Notes: generated by a model not told the origin, from the letters alone. Positions 36,368 through 45,100 are shown, counted from the first letter of the stretch. The stretch is DNA of 64,000 nucleotides from Photobacterium malacitanum (GCF_900185615.1 NZ_FYAK01000001.1:62001-126000), one strand, 5' to 3'. Program-made: numbers and translations.

Positions 36368-37293
36368 GTGAGATTAATGAATCAAAAGTATATATTACAA
36401 GGTGTAGTTTTTGGTGTTTATCTGATATAAAAGAACTATCAGATGTTGATAACTTACTCGCTAAATTTGATGAAATATATAAAGATTTTCGACGTTCAAA
36501 AAATATAAAAATTGAATGTTCAAGTGATTTGACTGATAAAGTAGTTAATTTAACTTCTATTCAGGATGATTTATTACAATTAGCAAATGACGACTATAGT
36601 GTTTTTTCATATTATTTAAGTCTTTTTGATAAGTGTTTCTCTGAATATGTTCTATATAATAATTCTGAAACTATAGATTATATTATAAATAATCAAAAAA
36701 GTTCTGATTATATGAGAAAATATGTTTTAGTTATTGATAGAGATATACACTTTTTTACAAATGTAAATGCTGAAAATTATACGTCATCTTGGAGTGAAAC
36801 TTTAAATTTAAACTCATCTTATATTATAAAAAGTAAAGGAGATGATGAGTTTGTAGAATGGTCTAAGTGTAATTATGAATATTTAACATTTCATCCGGAA
36901 ATCTTGAAAACAATAAGAACTATTAAAATAGGTTGTCTAAATGATTATAAAGAAATAATATCTCATGCATTAAATTCACTTAATCAATCATATTTTATTA
37001 TATCTGAAGATCCTAATAAGAATGAAGAGGATTTGACGGTTATATCAAGTTTAACTGGAAGTATTGGTAGAACATTACCATGCTCTAGGCAAGGTAAAAA
37101 TAAAGTTGAATTTGAATTTCCTAATAAAGGTATTATTAATTGTGAATATCATTTGAAAATTAATGTTAATGATAAAAATATTGCTATACCACATGGTAAA
37201 GGTAATCCTATTAGAATTTACTTTGGTCTTAAAAGTTATAACAATGAAAATAAGAAAAAAATAATGGTAGCACATATAGGTAAGCATTTATAA
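36364..37293 (+). CDS. Uncharacterised third protein of the DUF262/AAA operon
   Basis: This is a 309-residue protein that I do not recognise. It has no membrane segment, signal peptide or P-loop. It is rich in Asn, Ile and Lys, as expected for AT-rich DNA. The last 50 residues look like a separate compact domain: CEYHLKINVNDKNIAIPH, then NPIRIYFGLKSY and KKIMVAHIGKHL. This recalls, weakly, the beta-strand pattern of RelE/HigB-like toxins. Start ATGA overlaps the ATPase stop, so it is made with the other two. It is a candidate effector by position only. Confidence 0.7.
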   Translation: MSEINESKVYITRCSFWCLSDIKELSDVDNLLAKFDEIYKDFRRSKNIKIECSSDLTDKVVNLTSIQDDLLQLANDDYSVFSYYLSLFDKCFSEYVLYNNSETIDYIINNQKSSDYMRKYVLVIDRDIHFFTNVNAENYTSSWSETLNLNSSYIIKSKGDDEFVEWSKCNYEYLTFHPEILKTIRTIKIGCLNDYKEIISHALNSLNQSYFIISEDPNKNEEDLTVISSLTGSIGRTLPCSRQGKNKVEFEFPNKGIINCEYHLKINVNDKNIAIPHGKGNPIRIYFGLKSYNNENKKKIMVAHIGKHL

Positions 37294-37298
37294 TAAAA

Positions 37299-37324
37299 GT
37301 AAGCGGTTTATATAAATCGCTTAC
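37299..37324. terminator. Hairpin after the three-gene operon
   Basis: GTAAGCGGTTTA and TATAAATCGCTTAC form a near-perfect dyad (one G-U pair), six bases past the last stop. The T-run is absent. Confidence 0.5.
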
Positions 37325-37475
37325 TAAACAATTTATGTACACTATTGATTATTAGTATAGTTGTTGGTGAATGTATTATTCTAGTTGATTCTTGCAGTGT
37401 TTATAATTATACATCATGATGTTAGATATAATATATGGTCAATAAAAATAATGATTGAGATTGCATCTTAAGTGG

Positions 37476-38603
37476 TTATTTTATTTTGTATAACAAATCA
37501 TTAATTGTATTTGCTACACCTAAAGCAGCAACAAAAGGAACCCCATTACCAATAGTTTTAAACTTATCACTTAATGTCATTGTTGGCGGTAATTCAAATT
37601 CTGCTGGTAATGATTGAATAGCTAATGCTTCTGCTGCACTCAATCGTCTAGCTTTATATGGGTGTAAATGAACTTCATTATTACCATAAGCAGCAGTAGG
37701 TGAATAACGCCAACGGTGCAGTCTTTTAAATGATTTCTTACTTGTATCGCCTTCTGCAACAAGCTTAAATTTATCTGACTTAGGAGTGAAAAATGCATCG
37801 GCGTTCGGGTGATTTAAAACATTATTTTTATCAAACCAGTGCTGAATCGTTAATTCTTTTATAATATTGTTAGGTATAGATGTTGCTATATCTTCAGCAA
37901 AGACAGCAGTTGTAGGCCATGAAGGTTGTTTTAGAGCTTCGTCTCGGGAGAATTTCATATGAGATTCCCAATTAAATAATTCATCAGGAATTATCATTGC
38001 ATCTAAGGGCTCTTGATCGATATGTTGTGAAATGTGATTAGCCTTGATTCCAAACATTAAAATACGATCGCGATCTTGAGGCGCACCATATTGAATACAA
38101 TTGACTAAATGATCTGTAATTACATAACCAGCCGTACGTAGATCTGCTTTTAATGTTTCATAAAACTCACGGTGACGTTTAGTGCGCCATAAGCCTTTTA
38201 CATTTTCAAATAAGAAGAAATCTGGTTGATGTTGAATAATTGCATCAACGTAAGTACGCGATAATCGACCATTTTCACCTTCTTGACCTTTGTTTTTTCC
38301 ACCTACGGAAAAATCAGGACATGGAGGGCCACCAATAAATCCGACTAATTCACCGTTAGATTGTAATGAGTTTATTTGGTCTGCAATCATGACAACATTT
38401 GAACCATCGCCAACAAATTCTTCTACACTACAGTGAAAATGGCCAAACTTTGGCTCTGGTAGCTCCATGACTTTTCTTGAATGTTTATAGGCATTTAAAA
38501 ATGGCCCATGAAACTCATTAATAGCAGCAATATGAAATCCGGCCTTTTCAAACCCGAGATCAAGAAAACCAGAACCGGTGAAAAATGAAAAAATGCTAGC
38601 CAT
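37476..38603 (-). CDS. DNA cytosine-C5 methyltransferase
   Basis: This is a 375-residue DNA methyltransferase that puts a methyl group on C5 of cytosine. Motif I is FSFFTGSGFLDLGFEKAGF, motif IV GGPPCPDFS (catalytic Cys), motif VI FENVKG, motif VIII QYGAPQDRDR, and motif X IGNGVPFVAALGVAN. All key motifs are intact, so it should be active; the target sequence cannot be read off. No partner endonuclease with a recognisable fold and no vsr gene is adjacent. It converges on the DUF262/AAA operon, separated by 182 bp. Its GC content is higher than that operon, so the two may have arrived separately. Confidence 0.88.
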   Translation of the reverse strand: MASIFSFFTGSGFLDLGFEKAGFHIAAINEFHGPFLNAYKHSRKVMELPEPKFGHFHCSVEEFVGDGSNVVMIADQINSLQSNGELVGFIGGPPCPDFSVGGKNKGQEGENGRLSRTYVDAIIQHQPDFFLFENVKGLWRTKRHREFYETLKADLRTAGYVITDHLVNCIQYGAPQDRDRILMFGIKANHISQHIDQEPLDAMIIPDELFNWESHMKFSRDEALKQPSWPTTAVFAEDIATSIPNNIIKELTIQHWFDKNNVLNHPNADAFFTPKSDKFKLVAEGDTSKKSFKRLHRWRYSPTAAYGNNEVHLHPYKARRLSAAEALAIQSLPAEFELPPTMTLSDKFKTIGNGVPFVAALGVANTINDLLYKIK

Positions 38604-38741
38604 GGAAAACCTTGTTTAAAATCAGAAGAGGGCGAATTTTACACTGTATGTACGTACAATACAAAATTAGCTTTATTATATTTTTTAGATGTTATTATTT
38701 TTAATTGATATCAATATAAATTGAGTTTTAACCCCCCCCAC

Positions 38742-38773
38742 AAAAAAGCCCCATCACTAACAGCAATGGGGCT
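38742..38773 (-). terminator. Terminator of the hydrogenase operon
   Basis: AGCCCCAT (38747-38754) pairs with ATGGGGCT (38766-38773), followed on the minus strand by six T residues. It ends the operon 23 bp past its last gene. Confidence 0.88.
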
Positions 38774-38796
38774 ATTTAATTCAATAAGATAAAACC

Positions 38797-40539
38797 TTAA
38801 CGGCGACGCATTTTCAAGAACAATGCACCAGCACTTAAGTTACTGCCATCAAGTTCTAGTTTACGGTTTGCAACGATAGGGAAGTTCTTACCGACGCGTA
38901 AGCAAATACGATCTGCTAGCACTTCATTAGCGAAATCGCTTCCAGCAAGGGTGACGGCTTTAATGCCTGTGGTTTCGTCCATACGCTCAATCCAATTAGC
39001 GATATAGTCCGCTAGAGAGTCCATAATGCCAAAGGCAAGTTTGTCGTAATCAACTTCATCAACCACGAGACAGAAACTCATTAAACTACCGATCATTTTT
39101 GCCCAATCAATCGTGCGTTTGCCATCGACCATATCTAATGAAAAATCAACACGATGGCCTTTATTATCGGCATTTTGCAGTGATTTGGCGATCAGAGCAT
39201 CATTAAGATATTGAACGTTATCTTGGCTTGATTTAGAGAGACCTAAGATGGTTGCAGCAAGAGCAAATAAACCCGATAGCTGATCATTACACTCATTTAA
39301 GATTAACTTATTAAGTGCGTTGTAGCTAACAGGAATTTGATGCTTAAATTTAGCTAATACTTCAGCTTGCTCACCCGCAGCCAGTGCAGCGATCATTTCT
39401 GAACCTGAATGTGGCAGAGTAGGCATAACTAAGAAGGTATCAGTACGGGTGAACTTATCTTGGCTAACAATTTCACCTGCGGCATGGCGACCAAAATAAA
39501 TAGCAGCACTATGACGGCCAACACCTGATTCCAGCATACCACCGTGCAGAGCACAAATAGGCAATGCATGTTCAGGGGCATCATTGGCGTGATTCGGCTG
39601 ATAATCAAATCGAATTCGACGCTTGCTCCAATAAGCATTAAGGCCATTGATGCAGGCTTGGTCGTGTAACGGCTCAACAGATTTAAATGGTACCAATGGA
39701 TGAATAACAGGATCACTGCACACCTGACTCCACCCTTTATTGATTCGAGCCACTAGCGGCTGCTGGTGGTTGGTTTCAATATGCAAATAATCGATACCAC
39801 GCACGCGCAGCATTTCAGTTAATACCGTTAAGATACGATTGTAACTAAAGCATAGATCATACAAGGGCTGATCAAGCTGACCATGATGTTGCTTAGGACG
39901 TACGGTTACGCGTGGCTTTTCTAAGCTTGATAACGCTAACACATGCTGTGATGGCACAATAAAATGCATCGGTACATTGTTCGGGTTACAAATAATCACT
40001 TGCTGACGTTGACGGTGAGCTGCAGCAATTGGGCCGCGACTTAAATGAAACTCATGCTGGTGGTTATTTGCCAGCGGTAAGCTAAAACTCACGTGGCCAG
40101 TGTTAATGACGCTATCTGCCCATTGTTGAATTTGTTGACGATCGATAGATGCTGCAACCGATGTCTCACCATGACAATGTGAGCAGGCGATAGCGACTTC
40201 ACCAAATAACTCAGATTGATTATCACCTAATGCAGGTTCGCAATAGCTGCAAAATGGCAAATGATGTGGTGAGGTAACTAGAGGTACTATTCGACCTTCG
40301 CGGTGGCGAATTTCTTTAATGGAAGAGTCGATTAACCAAATAGACAATAGAAAGTCTTTGGCTATTTGATCGGCTAACGCTTCAAGTTGGGGCTGAGTGC
40401 CAACTGCTTCAATTAAGTAACGGTTTTTCTCATAACCAATGGTGATTTCTAACGTTTGGTTAGCAAGATAATCATTACATAATTGCGCATAAAAAGGCAC
40501 AGGACGTGAACAGGTAAAAGAAAATTGAATTAATTTCAT
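38797..40539 (-). CDS. HypF-related hydrogenase accessory protein (HydE type)
   Basis: This 580-residue protein looks like a degenerate, shortened HypF. A zinc-finger-like C97-x2-C100-x18-C119-x2-C122 has exactly HypF spacing. The C-terminal 180 residues (CNDQLSGLFALAATILGL onward) follow the end of the HypF Kae1-like carbamoyltransferase domain, but its HxHAH metal motif is missing. Similar proteins (HydE of Wolinella and Helicobacter hyd operons) are needed for hydrogenase maturation by unknown means. It overlaps the protease gene by four bases, so it is made with the hydrogenase. I do not call it HypF, as key residues are gone. Confidence 0.65.
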   Translation of the reverse strand: MKLIQFSFTCSRPVPFYAQLCNDYLANQTLEITIGYEKNRYLIEAVGTQPQLEALADQIAKDFLLSIWLIDSSIKEIRHREGRIVPLVTSPHHLPFCSYCEPALGDNQSELFGEVAIACSHCHGETSVAASIDRQQIQQWADSVINTGHVSFSLPLANNHQHEFHLSRGPIAAAHRQRQQVIICNPNNVPMHFIVPSQHVLALSSLEKPRVTVRPKQHHGQLDQPLYDLCFSYNRILTVLTEMLRVRGIDYLHIETNHQQPLVARINKGWSQVCSDPVIHPLVPFKSVEPLHDQACINGLNAYWSKRRIRFDYQPNHANDAPEHALPICALHGGMLESGVGRHSAAIYFGRHAAGEIVSQDKFTRTDTFLVMPTLPHSGSEMIAALAAGEQAEVLAKFKHQIPVSYNALNKLILNECNDQLSGLFALAATILGLSKSSQDNVQYLNDALIAKSLQNADNKGHRVDFSLDMVDGKRTIDWAKMIGSLMSFCLVVDEVDYDKLAFGIMDSLADYIANWIERMDETTGIKAVTLAGSDFANEVLADRICLRVGKNFPIVANRKLELDGSNLSAGALFLKMRRR

Positions 40540-41081
40540 TGTTCAACGCCTCGCTTATAAGCTGTTGGAATCAAGCTGTTTATGTCGATGTTATTAACTT
40601 TTTCGCAGTGGATATCTAAATCGGATAGGTGACGAAGTAATGCCGCTTCCATTACCGGAATCGCAGCATTAATTTTAGAGGTTAGCCCCATATGCATAGG
40701 TTCTAATACCGTAGGTGTTACGCCTAAAACATAGGTTTTTGGACGATCGCCAACCAAATCCATCATAATAAGTGTTTGCAGCATCTCAACTTCATGAGCA
40801 CTACCTTGCCAATCAATTTCGGCAGGGGCTTTGTCGAAGTCAAAGAAGTACACTTCGCCAGCATCCACATCAGCAGCGTTAACGGTATCAACCACAATTA
40901 AATGGTCATATTGGGTTAACGTTGGAATCAGACAATGCGCTAGCGTCCCGCCATCAATAAGATCAATCTGATGGTCAGGGTGCGTAAAGCGGTAGTTTTC
41001 TGTGAGATAATTGACGAAATGTACGCCGACTCCTTCGTCGGCGTACAAGACATTGCCAATACCAAGCAGCAATATCTTCAT
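40536..41081 (-). CDS. hyaD: Hydrogenase maturation protease (HyaD/HydD)
   Basis: This is a 181-residue endopeptidase that trims the C-terminal extension of the large subunit once nickel is in place. Family HupD/HyaD motif GIGNVLYADEGVGVH is at the N-terminus. The expected nickel-sensing residues are Glu16, Asp65 (VVDTVNA) and His96 (GSAHEVEM), matching E16, D62 and H93 of E. coli HyaD. It lies five bases after the cytochrome b gene. The matching cleavage site is in the large subunit (see there). Confidence 0.9.
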   Translation of the reverse strand: MKILLLGIGNVLYADEGVGVHFVNYLTENYRFTHPDHQIDLIDGGTLAHCLIPTLTQYDHLIVVDTVNAADVDAGEVYFFDFDKAPAEIDWQGSAHEVEMLQTLIMMDLVGDRPKTYVLGVTPTVLEPMHMGLTSKINAAIPVMEAALLRHLSDLDIHCEKVNNIDINSLIPTAYKRGVEQ

Positions 41082-41086
41082 TTGCG

Positions 41087-41833
41087 CTAGTGGCCTTTAT
41101 TTTTTGAATGACTATTGTGGTGAGCATGATGCTGAACCGGATGATCACCCTTATGTTCATCTTTAACGTGAACTGGGTGGTAGTCAAAACCGGACATAAT
41201 GGCATCAGCAGAACCGTTACGGAAACGGATCCCTGTCCAAATCACCATATATACGTGGATCAATACAAAAATAATGAATGCCCAAGTAATATAATGATGC
41301 CATTTACGCACTTCATCTAACCCGCCCATCGCATAAGCGACCCATTGAGCAGGTTCCCACATCATGCCACCAATCCCTAAGTGGTATACATTAGCATATA
41401 GCGTTAAGCCAGTCACACACATGAAGATTGCAGCAATAGAAATCCCTGCATAAACCATAAGTTGCAACGGACCATAAGCGCCATGATGCGGTGCTTTACC
41501 CATCCAAAAATAGGCTTTAATTTGTTGAATCCAGCTTTTCGGGCTAACAACATCTTTTACCGAGCGCCGTTCAATGTTACTGCGACTGAAAAAGAACAGA
41601 TAAGCACGAATTAGCGTCACAGCGATCAAAATAAAGCCTAACACTTCGTGTGCTAATCGAATCCAACCTTGTTCAAGAACATTGGTACTATCAGGCGCAA
41701 CCAAAAATGGCCAAGCAATATAAAAGCCAGTGATCACTAGACCAAAAATTGCAAACGCACGTAACCAGTGACATAAACGGATAACGAATGAAAATACATA
41801 GGATCGTTTATACAACACGGTATCTGTTGACAT
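41087..41833 (-). CDS. hyaC: Ni/Fe-hydrogenase b-type cytochrome subunit
   Basis: This is a 248-residue di-heme membrane anchor that passes electrons from the small subunit to quinone. Four hydrophobic helices are visible, with heme-ligand His in FVIRLCHWLRAF, RLAHEVLGF and RKWHHYITWAFI, as in the HyaC/HupC family. The last 30 residues are an unusual histidine-rich tail (HPVHVKDEHKGDHPVQHHAHH), possibly binding nickel or other metals. It lies 13 bp after the large-subunit gene. Confidence 0.9.
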   Translation of the reverse strand: MSTDTVLYKRSYVFSFVIRLCHWLRAFAIFGLVITGFYIAWPFLVAPDSTNVLEQGWIRLAHEVLGFILIAVTLIRAYLFFFSRSNIERRSVKDVVSPKSWIQQIKAYFWMGKAPHHGAYGPLQLMVYAGISIAAIFMCVTGLTLYANVYHLGIGGMMWEPAQWVAYAMGGLDEVRKWHHYITWAFIIFVLIHVYMVIWTGIRFRNGSADAIMSGFDYHPVHVKDEHKGDHPVQHHAHHNSHSKNKGH

Positions 41834-41846
41834 GATAAATCCTTAT

Positions 41847-43550
41847 TTACATTGCCTGAGCAGGAATACGGAATTCACTTAATGATTGGCCTTTGTAATC
41901 CATTACGTGTACTGAACACGCCATGCAAGGGTCAAATGAGTGAATAACACGTAATACTTCTAATGGTTTTTTCGGATCTTCAAGTTGCAAACCGACTAAA
42001 GAGGCTTCGTATGGCCCGATCTTACCGTTGCCATCAATAGGACCTGCGTTCCATGTTGTTGGTACTACAGCTTGATAGTTTTCAACTTTAGCGTCTTTAA
42101 TGCGTAACCAGTGACTTAAGAAACCACGTGGTGCTTCAATGATACCGACACCTTTATATTCTTTATTTGGATCAATGGTGGGTTCAATATAAGTGGTTTG
42201 GTCTGAATTTAGGTTAGTCACCATAGATTCAAATGTCTCTAAACCATGACGAGTGATGGTTAGTGCGTGCAACATACGGGCAGCAGTACGACCAAGTGTA
42301 GTAAATAATGCCGCTGCTGGTAGACCTGTTTGCTGTAAGAACGTATTCACTACCGAGGTTACGCGAGTGTTGCCTTTGGCATAGTTAACCACCATGGTGG
42401 CTAGTGGACCCACTTCAACCGGCTCACCATTGTAACGTGGTGATTTAACCCAAGAGTATTTACCTGCTTCATTGATTGTTGGGCGTTTACCGACAATGGT
42501 GTCACGCTCAATAAACGGTGTATGCTCCGGAATAGTTGTTCCATCATATGGGTGCTGCGGCTCATTAGCGTCATACCAAGAGTGAGTCACATCTTCTGCA
42601 ATCATATTAAGATCAATCGCTTCTGCTTTAGATAAATCTTTATTGCGAATAACACCACTTTCAAAAAGATGATCATCAGGATTTAGCAAAATAGATTGGC
42701 TACACATGAAGGTATCAACGTTACAGCCACCTAATACGCTCGGCTCTTTGGCATAAGCGGCAGCAGCCATTTTAATATCCGCTTGATAGACACGCTCAAT
42801 GAAATCAGCAACATGAACATACTTTTGCTTAAATTCTTGCAGGCGAGCAGGGTCTAGCATGTCACGAACACAGGTTACGCCACCAACAACAATGGATTGT
42901 GGATGTGGGTTTTTACCCCCCCAAACAGCCATTGCTTCTGCTGCAACACGCTGAATTTCTAATGCTTTAAGGTAATGACTTAAACCAATAAGGTTTTGTT
43001 CTGGTGTGAATTTGTAGGTTTTATTACCCCAATAAGCATTGGCAAATGGCCCTAACTTACCCGTGTTAACTAAGCCTTGTACTTTCTCTTGTGCAGCACG
43101 TAAGTCACCTTCACCTGCAGCCATTGGCGTAGCAGAGTACTTCATCGCTTCAACAGCGGCTTTTGCAGGATCAGCACTTAATGCAGATACAACATCTATC
43201 CAATCTAAGCCATGTAGAATATAGAAGTGAACAATGTGGTCATGCATTTGCAGGGTAGTAAGAATCAAACTACGAATGTATTTCGCATTCAGCGGTACTT
43301 GCGCATTAATTGCATCTTCTACTGCTAATGTGCCGCAAAGGTAGTGTGATGATGTACATACACCACAAATACGTTGTATAAGCAGGCCTACATCATAGGG
43401 AGTACGACCTTTCAGAATAATTTCAAGACCACGGAACAGGGTAGATGATGCCCATGCCTTGTTGATTACGTTATTAGCATCAAGTTCAACTTCGATGCGT
43501 AAGTGGCCTTCGATACGAGTAATGGGATCGATTACGACGCGCTTGCTCAT
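41847..43550 (-). CDS. hyaB: [NiFe] hydrogenase large subunit
   Basis: This 567-residue catalytic subunit oxidises H2 in the periplasm. Nickel ligands are in RICGVCTSSH (Cys62, Cys65) and DPCMACSVH (Cys542, Cys545). The family motif RIEGHLRIE is at the N-terminus. Nineteen residues follow the terminal His548 and are the extension to be removed by the maturation protease. The sequence texture matches group 1 membrane-bound uptake hydrogenases, probably the Wolinella/Shewanella-like branch. It lies three bases after the small-subunit gene. It crosses the membrane with it by the Tat route, having no signal of its own. Confidence 0.95.
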   Translation of the reverse strand: MSKRVVIDPITRIEGHLRIEVELDANNVINKAWASSTLFRGLEIILKGRTPYDVGLLIQRICGVCTSSHYLCGTLAVEDAINAQVPLNAKYIRSLILTTLQMHDHIVHFYILHGLDWIDVVSALSADPAKAAVEAMKYSATPMAAGEGDLRAAQEKVQGLVNTGKLGPFANAYWGNKTYKFTPEQNLIGLSHYLKALEIQRVAAEAMAVWGGKNPHPQSIVVGGVTCVRDMLDPARLQEFKQKYVHVADFIERVYQADIKMAAAAYAKEPSVLGGCNVDTFMCSQSILLNPDDHLFESGVIRNKDLSKAEAIDLNMIAEDVTHSWYDANEPQHPYDGTTIPEHTPFIERDTIVGKRPTINEAGKYSWVKSPRYNGEPVEVGPLATMVVNYAKGNTRVTSVVNTFLQQTGLPAAALFTTLGRTAARMLHALTITRHGLETFESMVTNLNSDQTTYIEPTIDPNKEYKGVGIIEAPRGFLSHWLRIKDAKVENYQAVVPTTWNAGPIDGNGKIGPYEASLVGLQLEDPKKPLEVLRVIHSFDPCMACSVHVMDYKGQSLSEFRIPAQAM

Positions 43551-43553
43551 GAA

Positions 43554-44690
43554 TTATTCCTCGACTTTCTTAGCAAAAATACTACTTACAGCATGGGCAC
43601 CAATACCCACCGCAGTAACACCTAAAATAACAGCACCAATGGTATCGGCAGTGGCATCAAGACCATGCACTGGTTGGCGACTTAATGGCTTTTCAAAATC
43701 AGCCATGTCATCCCAGAAATCAGGCTCTGAACAACCGATGCAGCCATGACCTGCAAGTACTGGCCAACTAGTGTGAGCGTTAAAACGTTCAGTTGGACAG
43801 TTGTTATAGGTGTAAGGTCCTTTACAACCCATCTTGAATAAGCAGTAACCTTTTTTGGCATTATCATCACCAAACTCTGTTACAAACTCACCAGCATCAA
43901 AGTGACCGCGACGCTCACAGTTATCATGCACACGTGCGCCATATGCCCATTTAGGTCGGTTGAACATATCTAATGCAGGTAAGCGACCAAACATGATGTA
44001 GTACATTAATGTACCAGTAATATTGGCAGGGTTAGGTGGGCAGCCAGCAACATTGATAACAGGACGATCAATGACAGCACCGACACTTTTCGCACCAGTA
44101 GGGTTAGGACGCGCAGCTTGTACACCACCGTAAGATGAACATGTACCAACACAAATAACCGCTGCAGCATCGGCGGCAACGCGCTTAATTAGCGATAAAC
44201 CTGTCTCTGCCTGGCTACCTAGAGTCAGAAAAGCACCATTATTAGCGGTAGGGACAGCACCTTCTGCAGCAAGTAGATATTTACCTTTGTACGCTTTCAT
44301 GGCGTTATCAAGGTTTTCTTCTGCTTGATCACCAGCAGCTGCCATCAGTACTTCTTGGTATTCAAGCGAAACATGTTCAAATAATAACGCACTAATATCA
44401 GGTGTGGTGCTACGTACTAATGATTCAGAACAACCAGTACATTCAGCTAAGCTCAACCAGATAAGTGGGACACGATCTGAAAGCTCAGCGGCTTCTGCAA
44501 CCATGGTACTAAAAGGTAAGGGTAGTGCCAGCAATGAAGTGATGGTCGCACTCCAGATCATAAAGTCACGACGTGTAATGCCATTTTTTTCTAATTTTTT
44601 TTGGAAAGATCCCTCACGAAGAGGTTTCGTTTTTCGAAGCTCAGCAAGACGTTTCTGGCCGAGTTCAAAAAGGGCTGCATGCGAGTCCAT
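43554..44690 (-). CDS. hyaA: [NiFe] hydrogenase small subunit
   Basis: This is a 378-residue iron-sulfur subunit with a Tat signal (ITRRDFMIW, Arg40-Arg41) and hydrophobic stretch to about residue 65. The proximal cluster ligands are in ECTGCSES, GTCSSYGG and AGCPPNP. The other clusters are ligated by HDNCERRGHFDAGEF, FKMGCKGPYTYNNCP and HGCIGCSEPDF. The proximal motif is CTGC rather than the CTCC of oxygen-tolerant types, so the enzyme is probably oxygen-sensitive. A C-terminal helix (TIGAVILGVTAVGIGAHAVSSIF) anchors it to the membrane. It is the first gene of the operon; an FNR-type site lies 81-94 bp upstream. Confidence 0.95.
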   Translation of the reverse strand: MDSHAALFELGQKRLAELRKTKPLREGSFQKKLEKNGITRRDFMIWSATITSLLALPLPFSTMVAEAAELSDRVPLIWLSLAECTGCSESLVRSTTPDISALLFEHVSLEYQEVLMAAAGDQAEENLDNAMKAYKGKYLLAAEGAVPTANNGAFLTLGSQAETGLSLIKRVAADAAAVICVGTCSSYGGVQAARPNPTGAKSVGAVIDRPVINVAGCPPNPANITGTLMYYIMFGRLPALDMFNRPKWAYGARVHDNCERRGHFDAGEFVTEFGDDNAKKGYCLFKMGCKGPYTYNNCPTERFNAHTSWPVLAGHGCIGCSEPDFWDDMADFEKPLSRQPVHGLDATADTIGAVILGVTAVGIGAHAVSSIFAKKVEE

Positions 44691-45054
44691 CTATCAACCT
44701 TTTTAGCTATGATTAAATATACCTTATTGGTATTGCCTTAAGATTTTATGATTTAAATTAATACAATTTGTTGATCTGAATCAGATTTTAAAATTTTGTA
44801 TGACAATATAAAAAATCAAAAATGAGGCTATGCATAAAACAGAAAATGTTAATGAGAAAGACTATTATTTCAGTGTGTTATAGTGATTGTTAACGAATTA
44901 ACCCCATGAAAATAAATGACTTATTATTTGAAGGGCAAAGAACGTGATGGACAATATTGTGCGTAGTTATGCAACATAAAATGGCATGAAAATATAAATA
45001 TTTTGAAGGAATAGTTTGGCGCGATCTAAAATGAGAAATTTTTAGATTTCGCGT
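44691..45054. other. Promoter region of the hydrogenase operon
   Basis: This AT-rich gap separates hyaA from the torD terminator. It holds one strong FNR-like site and nothing coding. Confidence 0.6.
44771..44784. promoter_or_regulatory. Candidate FNR-binding site upstream of hyaA
   Basis: TTGAT-CTGA-ATCAG matches the FNR consensus TTGAT-N4-ATCAA at nine of ten positions. It is placed 81-94 bp upstream of the hyaA start, suitable for anaerobic activation. Confidence 0.7.
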
Positions 45055-45100
45055 ATAAAAAAGCCCTTATTAACCATAGTAATTATAGGGTAATAAGGGC
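45055..45100 (-). terminator. Terminator of torD
   Basis: GCCCTTATTA (45063-45072) pairs with TAATAAGGGC (45091-45100), with T residues following on the minus strand. Confidence 0.88.

Noticed and set aside
38797..40539. HypF carbamoyltransferase
   Set aside because: No acylphosphatase active-site arginine, no YrdC signature and no HxHAH motif were seen; only one zinc finger and a Kae1-like end are present.
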